Assembly (NCBI RefSeq): GCF_002368095.1
Contig: NZ_AP018227.1
Coordinates: forward strand, 8,662,001-8,726,000
Direction of reading: 5' to 3'
DNA from: Calothrix parasitica NIES-267
GTDB taxonomy: Bacteria; Cyanobacteriota; Cyanobacteriia; Cyanobacteriales; Nostocaceae
DNA length: 64,000 bases
Both the position numbers and the translations under genes were made by a program. Positions 9,593-19,026 of the stretch are shown one piece after another. Position 1 is the first letter of the stretch; the number at the start of each line of letters is the position of its first letter. The notes under the pieces were generated by a model. That model ran no database searches, was not told the origin of the DNA, and worked only from the letters and a program-made list of their open reading frames with translations.

Positions 9593-9943
9593 TCATATCC
9601 CAATCGCTTTGTTAAATCGCATCATTTCAAAACTGCGATCGCCATATAAAGATTCTATTTGTTGGTGACAGCATTCGATGGCAAAATCGTTTAATTCTTC
9701 GGGTTCGATATCAAATAGGTCTTTAAATACTTCTGGTTCTACGCGACAAAAACGCGGACGGTCGGCGTAAATGCTGCATTCTCTGTTCTCATGGTCATAA
9801 TTTACGCACCAGCCATCCGACCCGACCATACTAAGATACTTATCTAATTCTTCTGGTGTCAAATATTCTTCTATTTCCGGACGCTCTGCTGGGTCAAGAT
9901 AACAGCAGGCTCCACACCGCTTTACACATTGCCAAGTTGCCAT
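9593..9943 (-). CDS. YkgJ-type cysteine cluster protein
   Basis: The 116-residue soluble protein has clustered cysteines. CVKRCGACC comes at the N-terminus, then WCVNYDHENRECSIY, then RFCRVEP and ECCHQQ near the end. This pattern (CxxxCGxCC, later CxxY.xRPxxCR) defines the YkgJ/zinc- or iron-sulfur-cluster family (UPF0153). The cysteines probably bind a metal cluster; the biochemical role is unknown in the family. It stands alone between repeat-rich gaps and has no obvious operon partner. Confidence 0.85.
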   Translation of the reverse strand: MATWQCVKRCGACCYLDPAERPEIEEYLTPEELDKYLSMVGSDGWCVNYDHENRECSIYADRPRFCRVEPEVFKDLFDIEPEELNDFAIECCHQQIESLYGDRSFEMMRFNKAIGI

Positions 9944-10226
9944 TTTTGAAGTTATTACTTAAGTATTAAAAATTGCTGCTGACTTTATATGCTATGAAGG
10001 ACTCGAAGAATAATTATTAATTATCTTCACTTCACTTAACTATAAGGCTTTGAAACTGATTGCTGATTGCTTTTTGTCTTAAAATCGATTGTCTTTTTTT
10101 CGTTTTTTATATCTTTTTCTATAATTTTGTTAAGTAAATTAAAATTTGGTGGTAAATGCCGGATATGATCTATATCCAGGAAAGAATTTTCTTTTATTCG
10201 TTTTTTTAGGCAACTGGGAGGATAAG

Positions 10227-10346
10227 ATGGAAGCTTTAGCCAATGTAAATTGGGAAGTTATTTTGCAGCTAGCGTCTGTAGGACTAATTGTTTTAGCTGG
10301 ACCTGCGGTAATTTTCGTATTAGCGTTTCGCGGTGGCGACATGTAA
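10227..10346 (+). CDS. psb30: Photosystem II reaction center protein Psb30 (Ycf12)
   Basis: The 39-residue protein has one membrane helix (about residues 12-34) and ends in AFRGGDM, the characteristic Psb30 tail. It sits at the periphery of the photosystem II core near cytochrome b559 and stabilises the complex. The ATG at 10227 is chosen because GGGAGGAT lies just upstream and the resulting length matches the family; an in-frame extension to 10146 is AT-rich leader sequence. It is a single gene, with STRR sequence downstream. Confidence 0.95.
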   Translation: MEALANVNWEVILQLASVGLIVLAGPAVIFVLAFRGGDM

Positions 10347-10580
10347 CCGCTTCGGATGGGAGTTATGGGTTCAACTCTTAACTCCTTTAATCAGGTTAAA
10401 GGTCATTCAATTTTAGATTTGCGTTAGCGCAGCGTGTCCGATAGGACATATTTCGATTTTGGATTGTTGTTTTCTTTTAATTAAAATCAATACGGGAACA
10501 AGCTTCAAAGTTCAAAAATTCAAGATTGTATAGATATAGGGATTTTAAATCTAAAATTATTAACTCCTAACTCCTAACTC

Positions 10581-12746
10581 CTAACTGTCCACTCTTCGCT
10601 GTTCACTGTTCACTGATAACTGATAACTGTTTAAGGCTTTTAAAGCAGCTTGAATAATATGGTAATAAGGAGGTTGATATATATCAATCTTCTGAGCTTG
10701 TTCGCGATTAATTCCTAGTAAGCCGATATCGTTTGCTGGTTGAACTGCTAATATTTTGTCTTCTGGGCTTTTAATTCTTAATTCTGCTGAAGAACCATTT
10801 TGATAAATGCCACAAATGTACTGACGATTATTATATTCAAATGTGGCTTTGACTGGTTTGTCTTCGTAAGTAAATAAAAAGCCAGAATTACCTGGAAGTC
10901 TGACTCCTAATACTTCTAACTCGATGGAAGTGTTGCCATTAAAGTTGTTTTCTTTAAGTTTGTAAGCAATATCTAATTTTCGTGGTGTCCTTGGTAAGGG
11001 AAAATAATCGCGCCATCGCCAAGCTATACCTTTAATTTTATACTGTTGGCCGTCAATCATTTGAGCAACCGTTAATTTAATATGACCTTTTCCAACAGTT
11101 TGCTGTTCGACTACTTGAACATTGGGAGTCCAAAAAACTGGATTTGGGTTATCTATTCCACAAGGTTCTAAAGCATTTATTTGTTGATAAAGTTCTCGAT
11201 TTACTTGATTGAGATTAGCTAAAGCATCAATTTTGAGTAAAGGTTTGAGGTGCTGAAGTTCGAGACATTGATTTGCAAACTCGCTCAAACGCTGACGAAC
11301 TAATTCAAGATTCTCTGCTGGTAAAGAAAATCCCCCTGCTGCTTTATGTCCTCCATATTTACCCAATAAATCATCGCAATATTGTAAAGCATCAAAAACG
11401 TTAAATTCGGGAATACCTCTAGCAGAACCACGAATATGATTATCATCTTCGTAGGTACCGATAAACACCGGAACACCGTAACGCTCAACCAAACGGGAAG
11501 CTACAATACCAATTACTCCATGATGCCAATCTGGTTGAACAACAAATAAAACTCTATCGTTTTTTAAAGAAGCAATATATTCGGTTTCTACAACTTCAAT
11601 AGCTTTTTTTTCAATTTCTTCACACATCTCTCGACGACGTGCGTTAGTAGCTTCGCACTGCATTGCGCGTTCGAGCGCTATTCCCATATCATCAGTGGTT
11701 AGCAATTCTATAATAATTTGCGGGTCGCCAATTCTACCAATAGCATTAATTCTTGGCCCCAAACGAAAACCAATATCGTCAGGTTTAAGGGATTTTGGAT
11801 TTTGGATTTTGGATTTTGGATTTTTGGTTATTGAATTACTTACTAGCTCCCTAGGTTCTTCAGCTTTTTTGTTTATTCCGCTTCCTAAAGCTTGAACTCC
11901 AGCCATTTGAATTAGTGCTTGTATTCCTGCTAGTTGAGATTTGGGTAATAACCGTAAACCACGTTTGACCCAGGTACGGTTAACCCCCACTAACGGAGCT
12001 AAATCTGCAATTGTTCCTAAAGCAAATAGTTCTAACATCGTATCCGATATCTCTTCTGCTCTACCCAACTTTTCTGCTAGGGACATCGCTAAAATATAAG
12101 CTACACCAACACCAGCAACACCTCGATAAACGCTATATTCCGGTAATAATTTGGGATTTAAAATTGCGTCTGCTGGGGGTAACTTTTGGGGAATATCGTG
12201 ATGGTCTGTGATAATTGTTTTTAATCCTAATTCCTTGGCTCTAGCAATGGGTTCAAATGCGGAAATACCATTATCTACAGTCAGAATAATTCTTACACCT
12301 TCATCGTGAAACTCTTCAATAATTCGCTTGTTGATACCATAACCTTCATGCATCCGACTGGGGATAGCATAATCAACATCAGCATTAAAAGTCCGCAAAC
12401 TCCGCAACAGTAAAGCGGTGCTAGTCATCCCATCAGCATCATAATCTCCACAAATAGCAATTTTTTCTTGAGTAGAAATTGCATTTTGTAGCAACTCAAC
12501 ACTCATTGCTAAATCTGGAAATTCATCTAAGGGTTCTGGTAAGTTTAAAGATTGTGGATTTAAAAATATTTCAGCGGTATCTGGTAAATCAAAGCCGCGA
12601 TTTATCAACAACTGGCTAATTAAGGGTGACATATTAGTCACTTCTGCTAGTTTTCGCGCTAATTCAGTTTTTTGAGGATAAATTTGCCAGCGTTGTAATG
12701 GTAAACGTTGTTGATAAGAAGATTTCGGTTTAATTTCATCTAGCAT
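10581..12746 (-). CDS. recJ: Single-stranded-DNA-specific exonuclease RecJ
   Basis: The 721-residue DHH-family nuclease degrades single-stranded DNA 5' to 3' in recombination and mismatch or base-excision repair. DYDADG is at 101-106, DHH at 181-183, and a DHHA1 region with GGHKAAGGFS lies near 445-460, followed by an OB-type C-terminal part. Two oddities appear. Residues about 291-320 form a linker containing an in-frame run of ATCCAAA-type heptamers (KNPKSKIQNPKS). The last 16 residues (YQLSVNSEQRRVDS end) are encoded by GTTATCAGT/GAACAGT repeats, so both insert and tail are repeat-derived. The catalytic motifs are intact, so it is probably functional. Confidence 0.96.
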   Translation of the reverse strand: MLDEIKPKSSYQQRLPLQRWQIYPQKTELARKLAEVTNMSPLISQLLINRGFDLPDTAEIFLNPQSLNLPEPLDEFPDLAMSVELLQNAISTQEKIAICGDYDADGMTSTALLLRSLRTFNADVDYAIPSRMHEGYGINKRIIEEFHDEGVRIILTVDNGISAFEPIARAKELGLKTIITDHHDIPQKLPPADAILNPKLLPEYSVYRGVAGVGVAYILAMSLAEKLGRAEEISDTMLELFALGTIADLAPLVGVNRTWVKRGLRLLPKSQLAGIQALIQMAGVQALGSGINKKAEEPRELVSNSITKNPKSKIQNPKSLKPDDIGFRLGPRINAIGRIGDPQIIIELLTTDDMGIALERAMQCEATNARRREMCEEIEKKAIEVVETEYIASLKNDRVLFVVQPDWHHGVIGIVASRLVERYGVPVFIGTYEDDNHIRGSARGIPEFNVFDALQYCDDLLGKYGGHKAAGGFSLPAENLELVRQRLSEFANQCLELQHLKPLLKIDALANLNQVNRELYQQINALEPCGIDNPNPVFWTPNVQVVEQQTVGKGHIKLTVAQMIDGQQYKIKGIAWRWRDYFPLPRTPRKLDIAYKLKENNFNGNTSIELEVLGVRLPGNSGFLFTYEDKPVKATFEYNNRQYICGIYQNGSSAELRIKSPEDKILAVQPANDIGLLGINREQAQKIDIYQPPYYHIIQAALKALNSYQLSVNSEQRRVDS
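11790..11827. repeat. Heptamer STRR (GGATTTT) inside recJ
   Basis: Four to five tandem copies of GGATTTT lie within the recJ coding strand complement, length-compatible with the reading frame. The same heptamer family occurs in non-coding DNA near 26519, 43354 and 43425. Confidence 0.8.
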
Positions 12747-12778
12747 TTTAAGAGTTAGGAATTAGGAGTTAGTAATTA

Positions 12779-12829
12779 GCGGAAAGTTTGGGGTGTCGGT
12801 TTCCGTCCCCAAAACGCATCCTCGACGGA
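12779..12829. repeat. Dispersed 51-bp repeat, short form
   Basis: It begins GCGGAAAGTTTGGGGTGTCG and ends AAAACGCATCCTCGACGGA. The copy at 60559-60654 has the same two ends but 45 extra bases in the middle. Both lie just outside coding regions. Confidence 0.7.
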
Positions 12830-13029
12830 GTTAAGAATTAAGAATGATGATAAAGATACTTATTTTAATTAACCTACAAATATGGCACGGGTTTCAAGGA
12901 TGTTTAAAACATTGTGATTTAAGTTCAAGTAAATAACAGCGGTTTCAGCCTGAAATATACTATCTCCAATGAATTAAAATAAATTAAAAATAGAAAATTA
13001 CAATCAAAATTTATGTTTTTGTAACAAAA

Positions 13030-13089
13030 AACCCGGTTAATAGATTTGGAAGCGCATTTTTTAATCGCTATCCAGAAATAAACCGGGTT
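13030..13089. repeat. AACCCGGTT inverted-repeat element
   Basis: AACCCGGTT and AACCGGGTT enclose 42 bp. A similar arrangement (AAACCCGG ... CCGGGTTT) is at 18072-18134. The rest of the 12830-13242 gap is AT-rich, shows no gene, and ends in a TTCCTAACT-type repeat abutting the next stop codon. Confidence 0.5.
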
Positions 13090-13242
13090 GATAATATTAA
13101 AGCGAAATCAAAGTTTGTAGTAAGGACTTCAGTCCTTTTTTTATGGTTGATTATTGTGAAGAAAGTGGTTGATTCCTAGAGAGCAAGATGCTCCCCAAAA
13201 AATTCTTAACTCTTAATTCCTAACTTCTAATTCCTAACTCTT

Positions 13243-13668
13243 TCAAAGCACCGTGACGCGACCATCATCACGTATATAAATACCCCTATCACCACCAATT
13301 CGCCATTCCGGACGTAATTTAACCTGTAGGGTTGCAAAGTTGGGTTGAGAAAGATTTGCTTTCAAAGACAATCCGTTTTCGTTCCAGAAAACTATTGATA
13401 CATTTGGTTTGGTTCCATCTCCTTGTTCTAATCGTATTTTTTGTCCCGGTCGTAAAGGAATTGGTTTGGTCGCTTGTGCTTTTTCGACATAAATTAAATT
13501 TGGCGTGTTGTTTGTAATTTCTACCCGGAGATGTCTACCAGGTGTAAATTGAATTGGTTTTACTCCGCATCGGGAAGCACATGTTCCAGCTACAGTAGGG
13601 TTTGTATTTTGGTTAAATCCTAATAATAGGGCTGTTGTTATTAAGGTTGCGGATAATAATTTTGACAT
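13243..13668 (-). CDS. Small secreted protein of unknown function
   Basis: The 141-residue protein has a clear Sec signal peptide (hydrophobic stretch about 5-18, cleavage probably near TVAG). The mature part has two cysteines close together (TCASRCGV) and is otherwise rich in beta-prone and basic sequence, ending in RDDGRVTVL. No catalytic motif is recognised. The layout resembles small exported proteins found widely in filamentous cyanobacteria. It stands alone on the minus strand, facing away from the long gap before asnB. Function is not inferred. Confidence 0.75.
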   Translation of the reverse strand: MSKLLSATLITTALLLGFNQNTNPTVAGTCASRCGVKPIQFTPGRHLRVEITNNTPNLIYVEKAQATKPIPLRPGQKIRLEQGDGTKPNVSIVFWNENGLSLKANLSQPNFATLQVKLRPEWRIGGDRGIYIRDDGRVTVL

Positions 13669-14432
13669 GACGGAGTGAAGTACAGAAGTAATTCTAGGTA
13701 ATTTTGAATACTTCAGGCTAACATCGCTGTAATTGATTTGAGTATACCTTGAGCGTATATTTTATTTTTTAAATCATTAGGTAGGGCTTGCTGTTAGCGT
13801 AGCGCAGGGTGAGTTGTAAAAATCTTTTGGTGAGGGTAGGGAACAGGGGACAGTTTTACCGTTATTTTTCCAAATTTTTGAAGAGAATAAACATGTTATG
13901 GAGACAATTACAATAAATTCAATTTTATTTAAATCAATTTACGCTTTCAATAGAGACGAATTTAAATAATCAATATATATTATCAATACCGGCAACGCTG
14001 AGATTTTTTGTATTCAATAGTTATTTTTGGCAAATAAATGTCTGAAAACAGAGTAGAAAATCTTTATGATATAAACAATATAACCATGCTTTTTAGATTT
14101 TTTAAAACCATCGTAAATCCTCAAAATGTATATATACGAGTATTTTATAAAATATTTGATTTAAATAATTCTCGGTAGTTATTATCAGATAATTTGTATT
14201 TTTATACTCGTATCTATACAAACTCGATGGGTCTCAATACGCTTTTTATTAAACTGGAGCAATTACTTTTTCTCAGATAAATGCAATAATCAGCGGCAAT
14301 AAATTTTTATTCTCCTGGATAATACCCAGAAATATTAATATTTGAGGACTTGTAATATTTCGGTTTTTCATTTTTTCAAAACATGAGGCGGCTAAGGTGT
14401 AAAATATATACTTTAATATTTGTAAAAAAAAT
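13669..14432. other. Long AT-rich gap upstream of asparagine synthetase gene
   Basis: No gene is visible. The gap contains one short dispersed GTTAGCGTAGCGCAGG repeat near 13795 and otherwise AT-rich sequence. It is long enough to hold regulatory sequence or an unannotated small RNA for the gene at 14433, but no known motif was recognised. Confidence 0.5.
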
Positions 14433-15935
14433 ATGTGCGGTATTACTGGCATTTGGGGTCAAAATAATCCCATCTTAGTAAAAAGCATGATGGATAGCAT
14501 CGCTCACCGGGGTCCTGATGCTGAAGGAATCTATGCTCCTGCGAATAAATCTGGAAACTTGGGTCATCGACGTTTGAGCATTATGGACCCTAAAGGTGGT
14601 GACCAACCAATCTATGGAGAAGTCCCTAATCGTGCAATTATCGCGAATGGCGAAATTTATAATTTCCCTCAACTACGTTCGAGCTTACAAGAGCAAAGCG
14701 ATTTTCAAACTAGTAGCGATAGCGAAGCAATTCTCAGACTTTATGAAGACAGGGGAGTTTCCGCAATTGAGGAACTTGATGGAATGTATGCTTTTGCTAT
14801 AGCTGATGGAGAAAAGCTGCTTGTAGCTCGCGACCCACTTGGTATCAAACCTTTGTACTATGGAGAAATAGAAGGAGCTTGGGTATTCGCTTCGGAACTT
14901 AAAGCGATTTCTCAACATTGTAAAAACGTTTGCGAGTTTCCCCCTGGTAGTTATTATCATTCGGATAAAGGCTTTTCTACTTTTTATAGCGTCCCCGACT
15001 TGTACCCGGATAGCAATGCTGATGTTGAAGAATTAATTGCACGAGTACGTCAAACTGTAGAAGAATCTGTAATTAAGCGCTTGATGAGCGATGTTCCTTT
15101 AGGTGCTTTCCTTTCTGGAGGACTTGATAGCAGTATTATTGCAGCAGTTGCAAAACAGCATAAGGAACAGCTACATACTTTTAGCGTTGGTATTGGTGAT
15201 AGTCGCGATTTGGAAGCTGCTAGGAAGGTTAGCGCTCATTTAGGAACGATTCATCACGAATACATTATTACCCCAGAAGAAGTTAACGCGAAACTTCCTG
15301 AAATTATTTATTATCTAGAATCTTTTGACCAAGATTTGGTTCGCAGTGCCATTCCTTGTTATTTTACTTCTCGGATGGCCGCTGAATACGTCAAAGTTAT
15401 TTTGACCGGAGAAGGAGCAGACGAGTTGTTTGCAGGCTATACCTATTACAAGGATATTCCTGACGAAGATGTTCTGCACAAAGAATTACGTCGCTCAGTT
15501 TCTAGCTTGCACAATATCAATTTACAGCGAGTTGACCGCATGACAATGGCTCACGCTATTGAAGGGAGAGTTCCATTTCTGGACTTAAACATGATTGAGC
15601 TGGGTCAACAAATCCCCGCTAAATTGAAGTTAGTCGGAGAACCTTTAGTAGAAAAATGGATTTTACGCAAAGCTTTTGAGGATATGCTCCCCTCAGAAAT
15701 TGTCTGGAGAAAGAAAGAACAGTTTGATGAAGGTAGCGGAACTGTAGATATGCTTGAAGAATTGCTTTCTAATAAGATGACCCAAGCTCAAGCCCAAGAA
15801 TACCAAGCAAAGCACCCAAATATAACATTACGTTCCCCTGAAGAATGTTTTTATCACAATATTTTTGTAGATGTTTTTGAAAATTCTGAGGTTGTATCAA
15901 GTAATGTTGCTCGTTGGTCAGAACGTCCTGTATAA
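14433..15935 (+). CDS. asnB: Glutamine-hydrolysing asparagine synthetase, AsnB-like (short form)
   Basis: The 500-residue protein starts with the class-II glutamine amidotransferase nucleophile Cys2 (MCGITGIWG). Glutaminase residues HRGPDA, GHRRLSI and NGEIYN follow up to about residue 77. The synthetase half has the PP-loop FLSGGLDSS (226-234) and ILTGEGADELFAGY, so ATP-dependent amidation of aspartate or a related carboxylate is expected. It is shorter than E. coli AsnB (about 554). That can mean a specialised family member, as seen in natural-product pathways. A SAM methyltransferase follows 217 bp downstream on the same strand, possibly functionally linked. Confidence 0.88.
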   Translation: MCGITGIWGQNNPILVKSMMDSIAHRGPDAEGIYAPANKSGNLGHRRLSIMDPKGGDQPIYGEVPNRAIIANGEIYNFPQLRSSLQEQSDFQTSSDSEAILRLYEDRGVSAIEELDGMYAFAIADGEKLLVARDPLGIKPLYYGEIEGAWVFASELKAISQHCKNVCEFPPGSYYHSDKGFSTFYSVPDLYPDSNADVEELIARVRQTVEESVIKRLMSDVPLGAFLSGGLDSSIIAAVAKQHKEQLHTFSVGIGDSRDLEAARKVSAHLGTIHHEYIITPEEVNAKLPEIIYYLESFDQDLVRSAIPCYFTSRMAAEYVKVILTGEGADELFAGYTYYKDIPDEDVLHKELRRSVSSLHNINLQRVDRMTMAHAIEGRVPFLDLNMIELGQQIPAKLKLVGEPLVEKWILRKAFEDMLPSEIVWRKKEQFDEGSGTVDMLEELLSNKMTQAQAQEYQAKHPNITLRSPEECFYHNIFVDVFENSEVVSSNVARWSERPV

Positions 15936-15982
15936 AAGTTCATAGCCTGATTTAATATTTGTTCGTGATGGCAAAGAAGCTT

Positions 15983-16009
15983 GTCCAGCGGAACATTCAG
16001 CCGCTGGAC
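15983..16009. terminator. 9-bp hairpin between asnB-like gene and methyltransferase
   Basis: GTCCAGCGG pairs perfectly with CCGCTGGAC across a 9-base loop, 48 bp after the stop codon. The bases after it are A-rich (GCAGAAAAAAG), not U-rich. It may be an RNA-stability or attenuation hairpin and is not a canonical terminator. Confidence 0.45.
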
Positions 16010-16152
16010 GCAGAAAAAAGATTGATAAAAAAAATACGTATTCATTAAGTATCAAAACAATACTTTATAATCGAAAGAGTTACGTGTAAAACGGTGAAAT
16101 ACCCCCGACGAACATCTTAGAGGATTTTGTATAGGGTAAACCGTGTGAGAGA

Positions 16153-17469
16153 ATGAGCGTGAATTCTCTCTTGACAGAATTTCTTTCTATAGGGCTTATG
16201 AATCAACATACCGTATTGAACAACGTATTAAACAACTATGCAAAAGCAGTTGAAGTTGGAGCCTACGACAGCAAACTAGCCGGTCTAGGTAGTAAATGCG
16301 ATAGCGTGCGGCAGTATTGGGAAGACCGTTATACCCGCTATGTCCTTAGCCCTCCTATACGGCGTTTGCTCGAAAGAAAGCGAGCCGAAGACCGTGGACT
16401 TCGTATCATGGATCTTGGATGTGGTGCGGGGGAAGGCTGGAACATCCTCACAACTTTACCGCGTACAAGTCCTACCCTTGATGCTCAATTCAGTTCGCTG
16501 ATCAATGAATCAGATATTGAGTTTTACAAAGGGGTCGATATCAGTCCTGCGATGATAGGCAAAGCTGAGAGTATTCACGCTCACCACGACCAAACGCAAT
16601 TTATGGTGGCCGATTTAGACGAGGGGCTTCCTGTAGAATCTGGTGAAACTCCCTTTGACCTGTATTTCTCATCATATGGGTCTTTATCTCACCTCTCTGA
16701 CGAGAGTCTAGGTCGGTTAGTTGGAGATATTTGTCAGAATATGGGCGATAGAGCTATTTTTGTCGCCGATTTGCTCGGTCGTTATTCCTATGAATGGCCA
16801 TGCTATTGGGGAGAAGTTCAAGGACAAAGCGACATGCAGACTTATTCGATGTCCTATCTTTATCCTCCAGAAAAACGAAATACTAAAGATGTAGAGAGAT
16901 TTCCTATTCGTTATTGGGGTGGAGAAGAACTCGACTCCTTTTTGAGAGCAACCGCAGAAAAAATGAATGCGAAAGTTGGAGAATTCCATCTGTGTGACCG
17001 TTCTATTTTAGTTGGTCGTCATACAGATACTAGTGAATTCAACCCCCAAGCGTCTCCATTAAGAAGCGCTATCAACTCTTTACACGCTATGGATGTACGC
17101 ACCGACTTAACACAATTAATCTTTGACTATCAACCTCATCCCAATCATCCTCACATCAATCGCTTTTTCCAAAACTTACAATCTGCTTGGAATGCTTTAG
17201 TGTACGGCTGCATTGAAAGCTTAGATATGTGGCGAAATCCGGAAAAGCTGCTCTCAGAACCACCAATAGAATATCCACCGATTGTTCTAGACAGCATTCG
17301 TATTTTGCGTCGTCTGATTAGTCAAGCCCCCAATTTGCACTTTGATGACCCCAGAGCCAACTTGATTGAACCCCAATTAGCTTATCTGTTGCGAAACCTA
17401 GAATGGAATTTCCAACAAGGCTTGGGAGCTTCTCATGGTTTACTCGCGATATACGAATTTCGTCGTTAA
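16153..17469 (+). CDS. SAM-dependent class I methyltransferase
   Basis: The 438-residue protein contains the class I methyltransferase motif I IMDLGCGAGEGW (about 85-96). An acidic motif II region (FYKGVDISPAMIGKAES) and a FDLYFSSYGSLSHL segment at motif IV/post-I follow. This supports SAM binding. The C-terminal ~150 residues are helical, contain no recognised domain and may define substrate choice. It follows the AsnB-like gene on the same strand. Together they could modify and amidate an unknown carboxylate, but that is inference. The substrate is not assigned. An alternative ATG lies 15 codons downstream (16198). Confidence 0.75.
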   Translation: MSVNSLLTEFLSIGLMNQHTVLNNVLNNYAKAVEVGAYDSKLAGLGSKCDSVRQYWEDRYTRYVLSPPIRRLLERKRAEDRGLRIMDLGCGAGEGWNILTTLPRTSPTLDAQFSSLINESDIEFYKGVDISPAMIGKAESIHAHHDQTQFMVADLDEGLPVESGETPFDLYFSSYGSLSHLSDESLGRLVGDICQNMGDRAIFVADLLGRYSYEWPCYWGEVQGQSDMQTYSMSYLYPPEKRNTKDVERFPIRYWGGEELDSFLRATAEKMNAKVGEFHLCDRSILVGRHTDTSEFNPQASPLRSAINSLHAMDVRTDLTQLIFDYQPHPNHPHINRFFQNLQSAWNALVYGCIESLDMWRNPEKLLSEPPIEYPPIVLDSIRILRRLISQAPNLHFDDPRANLIEPQLAYLLRNLEWNFQQGLGASHGLLAIYEFRR

Positions 17470-17924
17470 ATCATAAATATTAACAGCTAAAATCAAATTA
17501 CTGTTTTAACTGAAATTAGAATTAGGTAGCAATCCATAGGAAGCATTAGATTAAATGTGGAATATGGATGGTTGTTTGCTTCTATATATTGCAAAAATTT
17601 TCAAAGCGTCTTTAGACCTCGGCATTTTATCAATGTTGAATTATTCTAGACGCTTGAGTTAAATTCAGACAATTATTGCAAGTGATTTAAATCAACAGTA
17701 AAGCCTTTGCTAAAAGGTTGTGAGAGGTTACAAAATACTTTGTTGGGGCTGTAAACGCCCCTACATTCTCTTTGTTTAAAATAGTTAGTAGACAGATTCA
17801 GAAAACATTATATAAAAACCTCTAATCAATCAATATATCATTAATTCAGTTCGATTAATAGAAATATTTGGAAATTTAGATTGCACAATATAGCGTTTTT
17901 CAGTCTATTGAAGTACGCTCAAAA

Positions 17925-17990
17925 CCTCACCCCCAGACCCTCTCCTTAACAAGGAGAGGGGAGATAAAGCATAGCTAAATCGGGGTGAGG
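17925..17990. repeat. Dispersed CCTCACCCC ... GGGGTGAGG hairpin element
   Basis: A complete copy with both ends around a CTCTCCTTAACAAGGAGAG hairpin. The flanks (ATATAGCGTTTTTCAGT, TTGAAGTACGCTC) recur beside the copies at 36930 and 59065. The gap at 17470-19026 otherwise contains only the other repeats listed here. Confidence 0.7.
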
Positions 17991-18071
17991 TAATAGCTGT
18001 ATTTTAGTTGCTTGATAAACGCTGTAAGTCGGATTTATCTGATATTTTGCACCATTCTCGATAAGCCAAAA

Positions 18072-18134
18072 AAACCCGGAATAAGTCGTTAAAGCATGAA
18101 TATCTCGTTTTAAAATTAGAAAGAAACCGGGTTT
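18072..18134. repeat. AAACCCGG ... CCGGGTTT inverted-repeat element
   Basis: A 63-bp element with 8-bp perfect ends, of the same type as the one at 13030-13089. A short open frame crosses it but is not considered a gene. Confidence 0.5.
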
Positions 18135-18418
18135 CTGCAACTGGTGCAAGATGTAAGATTTATAGTATTTAACTATATTAATTTTGCTTGATAAAAGGAT
18201 TTTTGTTTGCGCTTTTATTATTTGAAAAGAGCGATAAATCGCTTACTACGAACCTTAATTTGCTACTTCTAACATATGTGGTGGAGTACATGGTCTGTCC
18301 TGAAAATCTGATGATTAAAAGTTCGTAGTAAGATTTTTAAATCTTATATTGAAGCTTTAAATTCCAAAGATAATTTTTATTCAAAAATAGATTTATCGGC
18401 AAAAAATTTAAAAACTAA

Positions 18419-18568
18419 TAAGTGGGTGTGCAAAATTAATTGTGTCATTACGAGCGACAGCGAAGTAATCTCAAAGTGTTGCGATGATCCGCAGCTTCGC
18501 TGAATGCTTCATTTCACTTCGTTCCACTCGCAATGAAAAATACACAATTAATTATGCCTAAGTACTTA
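18419..18568. mobile_element. MITE-like element, TAAGT / AATTAATTGTGT ends
   Basis: The imperfect ~27-bp terminal inverted repeats share TAAGT, GCA and AATTAATTGTGT. The core (TCATTACGAGCGACAGCGAA ... CACTCGCAATGA) is the same as in the AGGACTTACGCA and GGGAGCATCCC elements. A second copy with these ends lies at 31159-31310. Confidence 0.7.
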
Positions 18569-18765
18569 TAGCATTCCTAAATCATTTGTGAGATTTTAGA
18601 AACCTGGGTTTTGACACCTAACTTTCTCACGACTCATCTAGGATTGCTATATTATCTTTCATCTTAAAAATATAGAGTAGCTCTACTTAATCCTATGTCG
18701 CTCTTTTTTCTATATATCTAAGGTTTTTTATAGAAAATCTTTTACTGGAAAGGGAGTAATTAATT

Positions 18766-18941
18766 AGGACTTACGCATTGACAGAGAAACCAAAATGACG
18801 GGTATTGTTTTCAAGGCTTATAGCCAGATTTTTCAATCATAATTTTGGCGATCGCCAAAAGTAACGGTAATATTTAAAAGCTTGAAACAACGTACTTGCG
18901 TTCGTACACGAGATGACTTTTTTGTACAGTGCGTAACTCCT
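18766..18941. mobile_element. Element with AGGACTTACGCA ends, divergent core
   Basis: The ends match the element at 958, though the right end has one mismatch (TGCGTAACTCCT). The interior lacks the usual core and instead holds an 18-bp palindrome centred on a HIP1 octamer (TTTTGGCGATCGCCAAAA). Confidence 0.55.
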
Positions 18942-19026
18942 ATCAATTTAAAAAAATTATCAACGAACAATTTACTACTCGCTGATAATTATTTTGTTAA
19001 TTGGTAACTGTAACTGTTAACTGAAT

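Noticed and set aside
17946-18149. 67-codon minus-strand frame
   Set aside because: Composed of two dispersed repeats.
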